IMG/VR virus record: IMGVR_UViG_3300042465_006454
Coordinates: 1 to 23,225 of that record
Origin: a virus
Reading direction: 5' to 3' (one strand)
DNA: 23,225 bases
The notes under the pieces were generated by a model that had not been told where the DNA came from, ran no database searches, and worked only from the letters and a program-made list of their open reading frames with translations. The position numbers and the translations under genes are program-made. Of this stretch, positions 5,160 through 11,843 are shown in pieces; the stretch's first letter is position 1, and each line of letters starts with the position of its first letter.

Positions 5160-5668
5160 AGCGCTATATCGGAGTCAAGGAGATCAACGCCACGCCCATG
5201 ACGCGACTGGCGTACAACCATCTGCGCGGCTGGCAGGTTCCCGCTGACGAGAACCCCGACGACGAGGGCTATCTGGTCGAGTATCTCGATGGCGGACAGA
5301 CCAACCACTCGCAGTTCAAGGGATACATCTCTTGGTCGCCGAGGGATGTGTTTGACCGAGCCTACCGGCCAGCAGAGGGCATGACCTTTGGTCTCGCGCT
5401 GGAGGCTCTGAAGAAGGGCCACAGGGTGGCTCGCAAGGGCTGGAACGGCAAGGGGATGTGGTTGTCTCTGTCCGGGGATGCAAACCTGACCCGGTATGTG
5501 GAAGAGGACAAGTTCTGGTCGAAGAACAACAGTGACTTCGCGCTCGCTCAAGGCGGGGCTGCTCGCGTGCTTCCGTGCATCACCATGAAGACCGCAGACA
5601 ACGCGATCTTGATGGGATGGCTGGCATCGCAGACCGATATGCTGTCCGAAGACTGGGAGGTCGTATGA
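5156..5668 (+). CDS. DUF2829 / Tad2-like anti-defence protein with extra N-terminal domain
   Basis: A 170-aa two-domain protein. Residues 76-170 match DUF2829 (PF11195), the Thoeris anti-defence 2 (Tad2) family: MTFGLALEALKKGHRVARKG, WNGKGMWLSL, then MKTADNAILMGWLASQTDML and SEDWEVV. Characterised Tad2 proteins form oligomers that sequester the cyclic ADP-ribose-type signal of Thoeris, and some also bind CBASS cyclic dinucleotides, so immunity effectors stay off. Residues 1-72 (KRYIGVKEINATPMTRLAYN ... GYLVEYLDGG ... GYISWSPRDVF) form a separate phage domain of unknown role that often accompanies DUF2829. The start has AAGGAG and an ATGA overlap. That this copy is anti-Thoeris is inference from family; ligand-pocket residues were not tested. 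Confidence 0.82.
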   Translation: MKRYIGVKEINATPMTRLAYNHLRGWQVPADENPDDEGYLVEYLDGGQTNHSQFKGYISWSPRDVFDRAYRPAEGMTFGLALEALKKGHRVARKGWNGKGMWLSLSGDANLTRYVEEDKFWSKNNSDFALAQGGAARVLPCITMKTADNAILMGWLASQTDMLSEDWEVV

Positions 5669-5784
5669 AAGATTTGTCCCGACCAACCAAGATCGTCATC
5701 GGCGCGGTGACGATTCTTCCGATCTGGCTCGGCCTGTGGGCCGGGTCTTTTCTCGTCATGATCAAACTATGGGAGGCTCTATGA
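5665..5784 (+). CDS. 39-aa single-span membrane peptide
   Basis: A tiny gene with GGGAGG upstream and ATGA overlaps at both ends. The N-terminus is short and basic (MKDLSRPTK). One hydrophobic segment spans about residues 10-34 (IVIGAVTILPIWLGLWAGSF and onward), and a short C-terminal tail follows. It forms a pair with the next mini-membrane gene. Candidate roles are a holin-like or superinfection-exclusion peptide, or a membrane anchor for an early protein. The lytic transglycosylase lies on the other strand, which argues against a standard lysis cassette. Confidence 0.7.
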   Translation: MKDLSRPTKIVIGAVTILPIWLGLWAGSFLVMIKLWEAL

Positions 5785-5951
5785 GCGACAGTTTCTGGAG
5801 TATTGCAATCGCCGCTTGGGTCTTCCTCGCGTGGCTCACTCATGTCATCGTCTGCATCAGCACCAGCAAGTGGATCTTCCTGCTGGCTGGCGCGATCTTC
5901 TTCCCCGTTGGGTGCGTGCATGGCACCGGTGTCTGGTTCGGGGTGTTCTGA
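5781..5951 (+). CDS. 56-aa two-span membrane peptide
   Basis: The ATG overlaps the previous stop (ATGA) with GGGAGG at a good distance. Two hydrophobic segments are visible, about residues 6-26 (WSIAIAAWVFLAWLTHVIVC) and 31-54 (WIFLLAGAIFFPVGCVHGTG and onward), with a short polar STSK turn between them. The small size and hairpin topology resemble small holins or immunity-type membrane proteins. Its place in an early operon next to an anti-defence gene fits membrane-based exclusion or host interference equally well. No family is recognised. Confidence 0.7.
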   Translation: MSDSFWSIAIAAWVFLAWLTHVIVCISTSKWIFLLAGAIFFPVGCVHGTGVWFGVF

Positions 5952-6214
5952 TGGACGACTTCGAAGAGATGCCGAAGATGGCCGGGTGGCATGAGGCCAA
6001 GGTGCGCGTTGAAACTTTCCCGGGGATGGTTCCGACTCACCGACTGCGCTTCGTGGAGCGAGAGACAAAAGACCCGAACAACTTCAAGACGGTTCGTATC
6101 CTCCAGCAGTGGTGGGCACCATTCCGCACCTTCTCCGACGGCTACGGCTACCAGACAGTGGAGTTGAAGGGCGGCGAATGGCGAGATGTACAAGTCGAGG
6201 AGGAGAACACATGA
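5951..6214 (+). CDS. 87-aa hypothetical protein
   Basis: The start overlaps the previous stop by one base (TGATG) and the stop overlaps the exonuclease start as ATGA. Only a weak Shine-Dalgarno is present. The product is soluble, polar and aromatic-rich (MAGWHEAKVRVETFPGMVP, LQQWWAPFRTF, YGYQTVELKGGEWRDVQVEE) and probably beta-sheet-rich. I recognise no domain. Coupling to the exonuclease suggests co-production and perhaps a partner role, but nothing in the sequence shows it. Confidence 0.7.
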   Translation: MDDFEEMPKMAGWHEAKVRVETFPGMVPTHRLRFVERETKDPNNFKTVRILQQWWAPFRTFSDGYGYQTVELKGGEWRDVQVEEENT

Positions 6215-6969
6215 TCGCAAAAGAACCACGCGCCAGCGAATCGAACCACTGGTACACCCGTGACGGTGTGCCCATGTACACGGTCGAAGCAGTCAAGGGT
6301 GGCCAGCGTGCCACCACGCTGCGCGACGCCCGCAAACTCAATCTTGTTCCCTCGGTGACCACGATCCTGAATGTGGCCGCCAAGCCGGGCCTGACCCAGT
6401 GGCTGCAAAAGCAGGTGCTGCTGGCCGCGCTCACGCTGCCTCGCATGAAGGATGAGCCGGAGGACGAGTTCATCGCCCGGATCATCGACGACTCGAAGGA
6501 GCAGGGCCGTGCCGCCGCTGATGCCGGTACCGAGATCCACGCATCGATCCAAGGCTTCTACGAGGGCGGCCCGGTCACTCGGCACAGCGAGCACATCACC
6601 GGCTGCGCCAAGGCGGTCTTGGAGACCTTTGGGCTGCATGGCTGGATCGCCGAGCGAGCCTTCGGTCACGAACTAGGCTTTGGAGGCAAGGTCGATCTGC
6701 ACTCACCGCAAGGCGTGGTGATCGACATCAAGACCAAAGAATTCACCGACCCAGCAAAGGTCGATGCATACGATGAGCACCTCATGCAACTGGCAGCCTA
6801 CCGGGTTGGACTGGGTATGCCCGAGGCTCGGTGCGCGAATGTGTTTGTCTCGCGCAGCGTGCCCGGCCTGACCCGTGTAGTCGAGTGGTCGCAGGAGGAT
6901 CTCGAACGCGGGTGGAAGATGTTCGCCGCCCTTCTCAACTTCTGGCAGTTAAAGAACCAACACCAATGA
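6211..6969 (+). CDS. PD-(D/E)XK family phage exonuclease (RecB/Cas4-like)
   Basis: A 252-aa nuclease of the PDDEXK_1/RecB-like group. The order of motifs is AGTEIHASIQGF with His110, then GFGGKVDL with Asp162, VIDIKTK with Asp172 and Lys174 (the D-x-K core), and HLMQLAAYR with Gln193 and Tyr197 (the QxxxY motif). Such enzymes resect DNA ends for single-strand annealing recombination or process DNA during replication. The SSB-like protein in the same operon fits, although no annealase (Erf, Redbeta or RecT) is seen in the window. The ATG at 6211 has GAGGAGGAG upstream and overlaps the previous stop. The longer frame to 6109 covers the upstream gene and was rejected. Confidence 0.85.
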   Translation: MIAKEPRASESNHWYTRDGVPMYTVEAVKGGQRATTLRDARKLNLVPSVTTILNVAAKPGLTQWLQKQVLLAALTLPRMKDEPEDEFIARIIDDSKEQGRAAADAGTEIHASIQGFYEGGPVTRHSEHITGCAKAVLETFGLHGWIAERAFGHELGFGGKVDLHSPQGVVIDIKTKEFTDPAKVDAYDEHLMQLAAYRVGLGMPEARCANVFVSRSVPGLTRVVEWSQEDLERGWKMFAALLNFWQLKNQHQ

Positions 6970-7175
6970 AACAGATCAAGGCATTCGTCACAGAAGACGG
7001 AAAAATACACGCGACCGAAGAGGATGCGAAACGACACGAGATGGCCCTGTCCAAGCACACCGCCATCGATGACTTCCTCAACAGCACCGCGAACCCTTAC
7101 ACCGCGACGCCGCAGAAGTCCATCGCTCGGCAGTCAATCATCAACTGGGAAATCTGGAAAAAAGATGCTAAGTGA
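6966..7175 (+). CDS. 69-aa hypothetical phage protein
   Basis: The ATG overlaps the exonuclease stop (ATGA). The N-terminus reads MKQIKAFVTEDGKIHATEED, followed by AKRHEMALSKHTAIDDFL, a short two-strand hairpin plus helix seen in many small phage proteins of unknown function. The rest is polar (NPYTATPQKS) and ends in a Trp-rich helix (IINWEIWKKDAK). No catalytic motif is visible. It may modulate the nuclease made just before it, which is inference from coupling only. Confidence 0.7.
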   Translation: MKQIKAFVTEDGKIHATEEDAKRHEMALSKHTAIDDFLNSTANPYTATPQKSIARQSIINWEIWKKDAK

Positions 7176-7383
7176 AGAACTCATCAAGCAGGTCTTCTTC
7201 CAGAGTGACCGCCCGCGAAAGGACGCGCTGATCGCCGACGAGGTGGACATCGTTCAGTTCGCGCAGAACATCGAGGCCATCGTCCGCATTGAGGCCGCTC
7301 GTGAAGAGCATCGGCGCTGCGTGAAGATGGTCTCGGAAATGAACCGCGAAGTCGGTAGGGCACTGGACAACCAACGCCCATAA
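7165..7383 (+). CDS. 72-aa hypothetical helical protein, last gene of rightward operon
   Basis: The ATG lies inside the end of the previous gene (11-nt overlap) with GGAAA upstream. The peptide (MLSEELIKQVFFQ, then ALIADEVDIVQFAQNIEAIV and EEHRRCVKMVSEMNREVG) is almost entirely helical and charged, and may form a coiled-coil dimer. It is the last plus-strand gene; its stop runs directly into the A-tract of the terminator of the opposing late operon. No family is recognised. Confidence 0.7.
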   Translation: MLSEELIKQVFFQSDRPRKDALIADEVDIVQFAQNIEAIVRIEAAREEHRRCVKMVSEMNREVGRALDNQRP

Positions 7384-7408
7384 AAAAACCCCCCTCCGAA
7401 GAGGGGGG
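7382..7408 (-). terminator. intrinsic terminator of the late operon with UUCG loop
   Basis: Read on the minus strand, CCCCCCTC-TTCG-GAGGGGGG is a perfect 8-bp stem with a cUUCGg-type tetraloop, followed at once by seven T. This is a textbook rho-independent terminator, placed 64 nt after the transglycosylase stop. On the plus strand the A-tract precedes the stem and no T-run follows, so it is not expected to work efficiently in that direction. Confidence 0.9.
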
Positions 7409-7418
7409 CGTCAAGGAG

Positions 7419-7443
7419 CCGTACTGGGCAACTATCAGTACGG
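7419..7443. repeat. 8-bp inverted repeat between convergent operons
   Basis: CCGTACTG (7419-7426) and CAGTACGG (7436-7443) pair perfectly around a 9-nt loop. No T-run follows on either side. In the late transcript it would form a hairpin upstream of the terminator and could protect the 3' end; on the plus strand it might slow polymerase leaving the early operon. Confidence 0.7.
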
Positions 7444-7446
7444 GTG

Positions 7447-7467
7447 CGGAGGGGGAGACTCCCTCCG
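7447..7467. repeat. 7-bp inverted repeat after the late operon
   Basis: CGGAGGG (7447-7453) and CCCTCCG (7461-7467) pair around 7 nt. It begins 4 nt after the stop codon of the transglycosylase gene in the late transcript. With the repeat at 7419-7443 and the terminator it gives three hairpins in a row within about 80 nt. Confidence 0.65.
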
Positions 7468-7471
7468 AACC

Positions 7472-9049
7472 TTATGGAGCGGCATATTCTGCGGATGGGA
7501 CTGGAGGTGCAGTCTCCCCAGTTCTCTGCCGCTCTTTTTCTCTTTCGCGCAGGTAGTTGATCAGCGCAGCGCCACCGCCGACAACCGAGGCCGGTATCGT
7601 CAGGGGCGGGAACAGCGCGGCCAGACCAGATGCGGCCGACACACCAGACAGACCTGCCTTGATGTAGTCGGGTTCGTCCTTCCGCAACTCGCTGTACACA
7701 TCGGCACCCTCGCCGCCAGCACCAGCAAGAGCGAGCGGGGGCACTACATACCGACCGACCGTGGCCGCGCCAGACACCACCGGGCGGGCCAGCGCCTTGA
7801 GTTCCTGCGTCACGACCTGCAAGCCCGATGGCTGCGGAGGAGCGGTCGGGATCGCTTGTCTCGGGGGCAAAGGACGAAGACCACCGGCTTGAGCAGGCTG
7901 CCCGGGCGCAGCGGGCGCGGATGGCTGATTGACGAAAGACTGCCGCGGGCCGCCGCCAGTACCCTGCGTTGGGGTCAAAAGACCGCCATATCGAGGATTT
8001 TCGATATAGGTGTCGCTTGGGAAGCGCTGCCTGATGTCAAGTGTTGCTTCGCGGCGTTTTGTCAACAGATCATGAGCACCACCTTCCTGCTTGGTGGCGT
8101 CCAAAGCGCGAGCCGCCTCAATGTCTGTCAACCCCAACGATTTGGCGGTGTTGTAGACCTGAGCGCCGGTTTGGCCGCGAGCCATGTAACCACCATCAGC
8201 AGGGCCAACTGGAGCGCCGGGAACACCACCGGGAAGGCCGCCGGGAGCACCGCCCGGAATTCGGACAACGCTCTGCGGGGCACCAGAAGGGGCCGTAGGG
8301 GCCGCGCCGCGGCCTGCTGGGGGCATACCCCCACCGGGCAGTCCTGCGCGTGTCTGAGCCGTGATTCGGCCCGTCTCTGAGGCTTCCCCAAGGGCGGAGG
8401 CGGCGCTCAATGCACCAGACTTACCTGCGCGGTACGCAGAAACGGCCGCGCCTGCACCAGCACCGCCGATCTGCCCCATGCGGCGCTCTTGGGCCTCCAT
8501 GGCTGTTTGCTCGTCGGCGCGGATGCGGGCGTCTCGCTGCTCGTCGGTTTCGCCGGGAGGAGCAGCCTCGGGCGGCGCGGCCTCGGGTGCCGCTTGGCCC
8601 TCTTGCTGGCCTTCGGTGGGTTTGGGTGCGAAGGTGCCATAGGAGTTGATCGAGCGCAGATAGTCGAACACCCGCGGATCGGGGTCTTTGCCGGAGGACA
8701 TGGCTTGGATCGCGCCCGGCCCGCCGTTGTAGTAGATCGCGGTCAACTGGGGGTCGTTGCCAGTGGCCTCCAGACCCTTCTTCAGGTACTGAACACCGGC
8801 CTCGATGTTCTGGTCGAGGTTGGCCAGTTGCTTCTCGTTGAACCCCATGCCCTTACCGGTACCGGGCATGACCTGCATCATGCCGATCTCACCGGAAGAC
8901 CCACGGGGAGGATTGGAGCGAAGGCGGCTCTCCTGAAAGGCGATGGCCACAGCCAGCGAGGGATCCACGCCAGCACGCTTGGCGGCACGCGCCACCTTCT
9001 CGGCGTTGGCGGCCTGCTCTTCGTCCAGTTTGTCGATGAAATTCAGCAT
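7472..9049 (-). CDS. virion-associated lytic transglycosylase (SLT domain)
   Basis: A 525-aa protein. Residues 12-135 are a soluble lytic transglycosylase domain (PF01464): catalytic Glu40 in AIAFQESRLRS, GMMQVMPGTG (56-65), NIEAGVQYLKKG (81-92) and AIYYNGGPGAIQ (104-115). It would cleave peptidoglycan glycan strands so that the tail can pass the wall at infection. A long Pro/Gly/Ala-rich region follows (about 142-295 and 356-410), split by a short helical module (296-345). The C-terminus has hydrophobic stretches (about 425-445 and 464-500), then a charged REREKERQR tail. That tail could insert in a membrane during ejection. No signal peptide is present. It is the last late gene, with GGAGAGGCC directly between the previous stop and the ATG. 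An ejected internal protein is likelier than a lysis endolysin. Confidence 0.85.
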   Translation of the reverse strand: MLNFIDKLDEEQAANAEKVARAAKRAGVDPSLAVAIAFQESRLRSNPPRGSSGEIGMMQVMPGTGKGMGFNEKQLANLDQNIEAGVQYLKKGLEATGNDPQLTAIYYNGGPGAIQAMSSGKDPDPRVFDYLRSINSYGTFAPKPTEGQQEGQAAPEAAPPEAAPPGETDEQRDARIRADEQTAMEAQERRMGQIGGAGAGAAVSAYRAGKSGALSAASALGEASETGRITAQTRAGLPGGGMPPAGRGAAPTAPSGAPQSVVRIPGGAPGGLPGGVPGAPVGPADGGYMARGQTGAQVYNTAKSLGLTDIEAARALDATKQEGGAHDLLTKRREATLDIRQRFPSDTYIENPRYGGLLTPTQGTGGGPRQSFVNQPSAPAAPGQPAQAGGLRPLPPRQAIPTAPPQPSGLQVVTQELKALARPVVSGAATVGRYVVPPLALAGAGGEGADVYSELRKDEPDYIKAGLSGVSAASGLAALFPPLTIPASVVGGGAALINYLREREKERQRTGETAPPVPSAEYAAP

Positions 9050-9058
9050 GGCCTCTCC

Positions 9059-10753
9059 TTACCGCTTTTCGAGTTCTTTGCGTGCGCGTTCGCGTGCGGC
9101 ATCCAGCCCGGGGTTCTGACCCGGACGAGTAGTCGCGGCAGGGCGTTGTGCAGACGGCAGCGCGGGCAAGCGCCTCTCCATCTCGGCCAGACGCTCCTCG
9201 TACTTCTTCTCCAGATCCTTGAACATATCGCTGCGCTCGAAACGCAGGAAGGACTTGCCGGGGTTTTGCTTCTCCCACGCATCCCACGCATTCGCGACAT
9301 CCATGTCGAACTGCGAGCGCTCCTTGAGCAGGTTCAGGCGAGTGCGGAGAACCTCGGGGCTGTTGGACACGCCGCCGGGGATGCGCTGCACGATACGGCG
9401 CTCACCCTCGGTGACCTGACCCTGACCCTGCAAGTAGATCCGCGTGAAGAGCAGTTCCATCTCAGCCAGATCCGCGGCCGCCTTCTGGATGTTGTCCAGA
9501 TCCCTCTGCTGCACACCGGGCAACAGTTGGGTGACCGACTGCTGCAAGGCCGGGAAGTTGATCGAGCCGCTGGGCGTTTGAACACCCTGCGAAACGAAGT
9601 TGCCGATGGCGCTCATCAGGCCCGGGCGCTGGAAGATGCCGAAGTAGTTCTGGCTCTCGCCGAGGTAGTTGCCGACGCGGCCGGTGATGCCGTAGATGCG
9701 GCGGGCGTTGCGGTCGTTCTCGGAGACGGCAGCCTCGCGCTCCGCGGCCTTCGTGCCCAACTTGGTAGCCCGTGCCTTGCGCTCTTCTTCCTCGGTCTGC
9801 TTTTCGCCCTCTGAGCGCAAAGCGCCAGTGCCCTCGCCTGTCGCGCCGGGGCGATCCGGGCCTTTGACGATGCGATCCGCCAAAGAGTAGTAGCGCGGGT
9901 CGTTGTTGGCCCGGTACATATCGAGCAGCGCGGCGGACTTGGCATCGACCTTGAAGGTCTGGCCGTTGATCTCGCGCTCCACCAGATCGCCCTTCGGGAA
10001 GGCGTAGAACATCCCGGTGGCCAGATCCAGAACACCGCCCTCTTTGGTCTGATAGCGCTTCTGCTCGATCTCTTGAGCCTCTCTCAGGATGTCCTGAGCG
10101 GGCTTCTTGGGGTCGAGCATGGCGGCTTGGATGTACCGCTGCGAAGAGATGATCTCGGGGTTTGGGGGCGACACTTGCACGCCTTCGACACCAGCAAAAC
10201 CCGGGGGCTTGCCGGGCAAACCACCGCCAGCAGTAGCCGGTGCAGCGCCGGGCAGCCCGCCGGGGCCAGCCGCGGCAGCCGGGCCGGTAGGCGTGGCAGG
10301 GCCTGTGGGCGCGGCAGGAGCGCCGGGAGCAGCCGGGCCGGGCAAGCCGCCAGAGGGCGCACCTGATGTCGGCATCCCGGGCATACCAAGATTGCCACCA
10401 CCTAAGATGCGCTCACGCTGGCGCAGGCGCTCCAGTTCAAGGCCGGACTGCGCCACGGCCAGACGCTGCTGTGCCTCTTGCTGCTGCTCGGCGATGCTCT
10501 TCTCTTGGGCCTCGCCAACGCTGCCCGCGACACGGCCAAGCGACTCCATGAAACTGCCGGTCTTGGTGGGCGCAAGAAACCCCTGCGCGGCCGCCAACAG
10601 CATGGGGTCGAAGGTGCGGTTCTTCCGCAGGTCGAGGGACTCGTTCAGTTTCCTGAGCGCATCCTGATACACCCGGTTGGCCTCTAGGGTCGCGGGATCT
10701 GTGCCGGGGACATAGGCTGCCCCGGTCGGAATTGCTGGGGTCTTCTCTGCCAT
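9059..10753 (-). CDS. 564-aa putative internal virion/ejection protein
   Basis: No named domain is recognised. Residues 20-117 are helical, with a Gln/Glu-rich stretch likely to form a coiled coil (80-115). Residues 118-190 are a Pro/Gly/Ala linker (GLPGPAAPGAPAAPTGP). Residues 195-320 form a mixed region (ISSQRYIQAAMLDPKKPAQD, MFYAFPKGDLVEREINGQTF). A charged helix follows at 325-370, then 375-525 is a helical domain including GQGQVTEGERRIVQRIP, and the C-terminus is basic. The architecture, size and place between the giant protein and the transglycosylase match the internal-virion-protein block of podoviruses. The start has GGAGG 9 nt upstream and lies 2 nt after the previous stop. Function is inferred from position. 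Confidence 0.8.
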   Translation of the reverse strand: MAEKTPAIPTGAAYVPGTDPATLEANRVYQDALRKLNESLDLRKNRTFDPMLLAAAQGFLAPTKTGSFMESLGRVAGSVGEAQEKSIAEQQQEAQQRLAVAQSGLELERLRQRERILGGGNLGMPGMPTSGAPSGGLPGPAAPGAPAAPTGPATPTGPAAAAGPGGLPGAAPATAGGGLPGKPPGFAGVEGVQVSPPNPEIISSQRYIQAAMLDPKKPAQDILREAQEIEQKRYQTKEGGVLDLATGMFYAFPKGDLVEREINGQTFKVDAKSAALLDMYRANNDPRYYSLADRIVKGPDRPGATGEGTGALRSEGEKQTEEEERKARATKLGTKAAEREAAVSENDRNARRIYGITGRVGNYLGESQNYFGIFQRPGLMSAIGNFVSQGVQTPSGSINFPALQQSVTQLLPGVQQRDLDNIQKAAADLAEMELLFTRIYLQGQGQVTEGERRIVQRIPGGVSNSPEVLRTRLNLLKERSQFDMDVANAWDAWEKQNPGKSFLRFERSDMFKDLEKKYEERLAEMERRLPALPSAQRPAATTRPGQNPGLDAARERARKELEKR

Positions 10754-10755
10754 GA

Positions 10756-11841
10756 TCAGCCGCCTCCGTCTCCGGGCGACCAGACAAGGTCACCTTGGTA
10801 GTAATACTCGCCATCCGGGGAGATCGCGGTTCCGTCGCTGAAGTAGCGCCAGCCGTATGCACCGCTTGAATCGCCCGGCAGGGATGTGTTCGTGATCTCG
10901 GTCGCACCCGTGGAGGGGCTTTGGCCGAAGATGCTCTTGAGCAGATCCGAACCCACGCCGATGACCTTGTTGATGCCAACGCCCATCGCGTTGCCGCCAG
11001 CGCCACTGGTGCCGCCATAGGCCGAGCCGATGAGCGAGAGCACGCCCAGCACATTTTCCAGATCGGACTTCTGGTACTGGCCAGCCGTTCCCGGGCCAAT
11101 CTTGGTGCTGGTTTGAGTCGTCGGGACTTGGTAGCCGCGCATCAGGCCAGAGGCCGTGGTGGCGGTCTTCAAGGGGTAGTCAAGCAGGCTCTGCTCATAT
11201 GCCTGACGCTCCGCACCGGCCTTGGTCAAGGCACCTGCGCCGGTCAGACCAAGATCCTGCTCCATCTTGGCCGCAGCGGCCTGCTGCTGGCCCGCCTGAG
11301 TCAGGAAGGGCAATTCACCCAGCGCGGTCTTCAGGGCCTCGCTGTAACCGCTCTGAAGGGCCTGCGACTGCTGTCCCATCAGGTTACGCTGGGCATCGCT
11401 CATGGCCTGTCCCAGAGCACCGGCGTAGCGCTGGCCACCGATCCCGCCAGTACCGACGAAACCGGCCTTCAGAGTCGGAAGCACGGAGCGCTGGAGGGAC
11501 TGCTGCTGGAGCCGCTCCATCTCATCGACCACCGCGCCGGTGTACGGGTTCATCAGATCCTGCACACGCTGGCCGGTGACGCCCTGCGCTGCGCGGCCAA
11601 GGGTGTCTTGAGCGGCGCTCAGGCCCGGCTTGTACGCACCAGCAGCCTCAGGGATCTGACCGTAGCCCACGCTTTGCAGCGCGTCGTAAGCGGCGATGCC
11701 CTCTTGCGGGGTTCGAGCCAACGCACCCTGACCGGCCTTCGAGAGATCGGTCAGGTAATTGGTGTAGTAGTCTGGCGCAGTATCTACTCGGGTATCGGTC
11801 GTCTTGATATCCGGCAGCGGCGCTCCTTGGGTGATTGCCAT
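10756..11841 (-). CDS. 361-aa putative internal virion protein
   Basis: Soluble and rich in Gly, Ala and Gln. Residues 15-250 are predicted helical, with the stretch NPYTGAVVDEMERLQQQSLQ, then LPTLKAGFVGTGGIGGQRYA, a pattern I associate with uncharacterised virion proteins of environmental podoviruses. A Gly/Thr-rich section (about 250-330) leads to an aromatic C-terminus (YGWRYFSDGTAISPDGEYYY). It has no signal peptide and no enzyme motif. AGGAGG lies 5 nt upstream of the ATG and also encodes the last two Arg residues of the giant protein. An ejection-apparatus role is inferred from gene order. Confidence 0.8.
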   Translation of the reverse strand: MAITQGAPLPDIKTTDTRVDTAPDYYTNYLTDLSKAGQGALARTPQEGIAAYDALQSVGYGQIPEAAGAYKPGLSAAQDTLGRAAQGVTGQRVQDLMNPYTGAVVDEMERLQQQSLQRSVLPTLKAGFVGTGGIGGQRYAGALGQAMSDAQRNLMGQQSQALQSGYSEALKTALGELPFLTQAGQQQAAAAKMEQDLGLTGAGALTKAGAERQAYEQSLLDYPLKTATTASGLMRGYQVPTTQTSTKIGPGTAGQYQKSDLENVLGVLSLIGSAYGGTSGAGGNAMGVGINKVIGVGSDLLKSIFGQSPSTGATEITNTSLPGDSSGAYGWRYFSDGTAISPDGEYYYQGDLVWSPGDGGG

Positions 11842-11843
11842 GG

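Noticed and set aside
6109-6969. 286-codon exonuclease starting at 6109
   Set aside because: The extra 34 codons overlap the 87-aa gene out of frame; the start at 6211 has a strong GAGGAGG site and ATGA overlap.
8489-9814. 441-codon plus-strand ORF
   Set aside because: It is antisense to the transglycosylase and the 564-aa gene, starts inside low-complexity sequence and encodes Leu/Gly/Arg-rich protein without motifs, a usual antisense artefact in GC-rich coding DNA.
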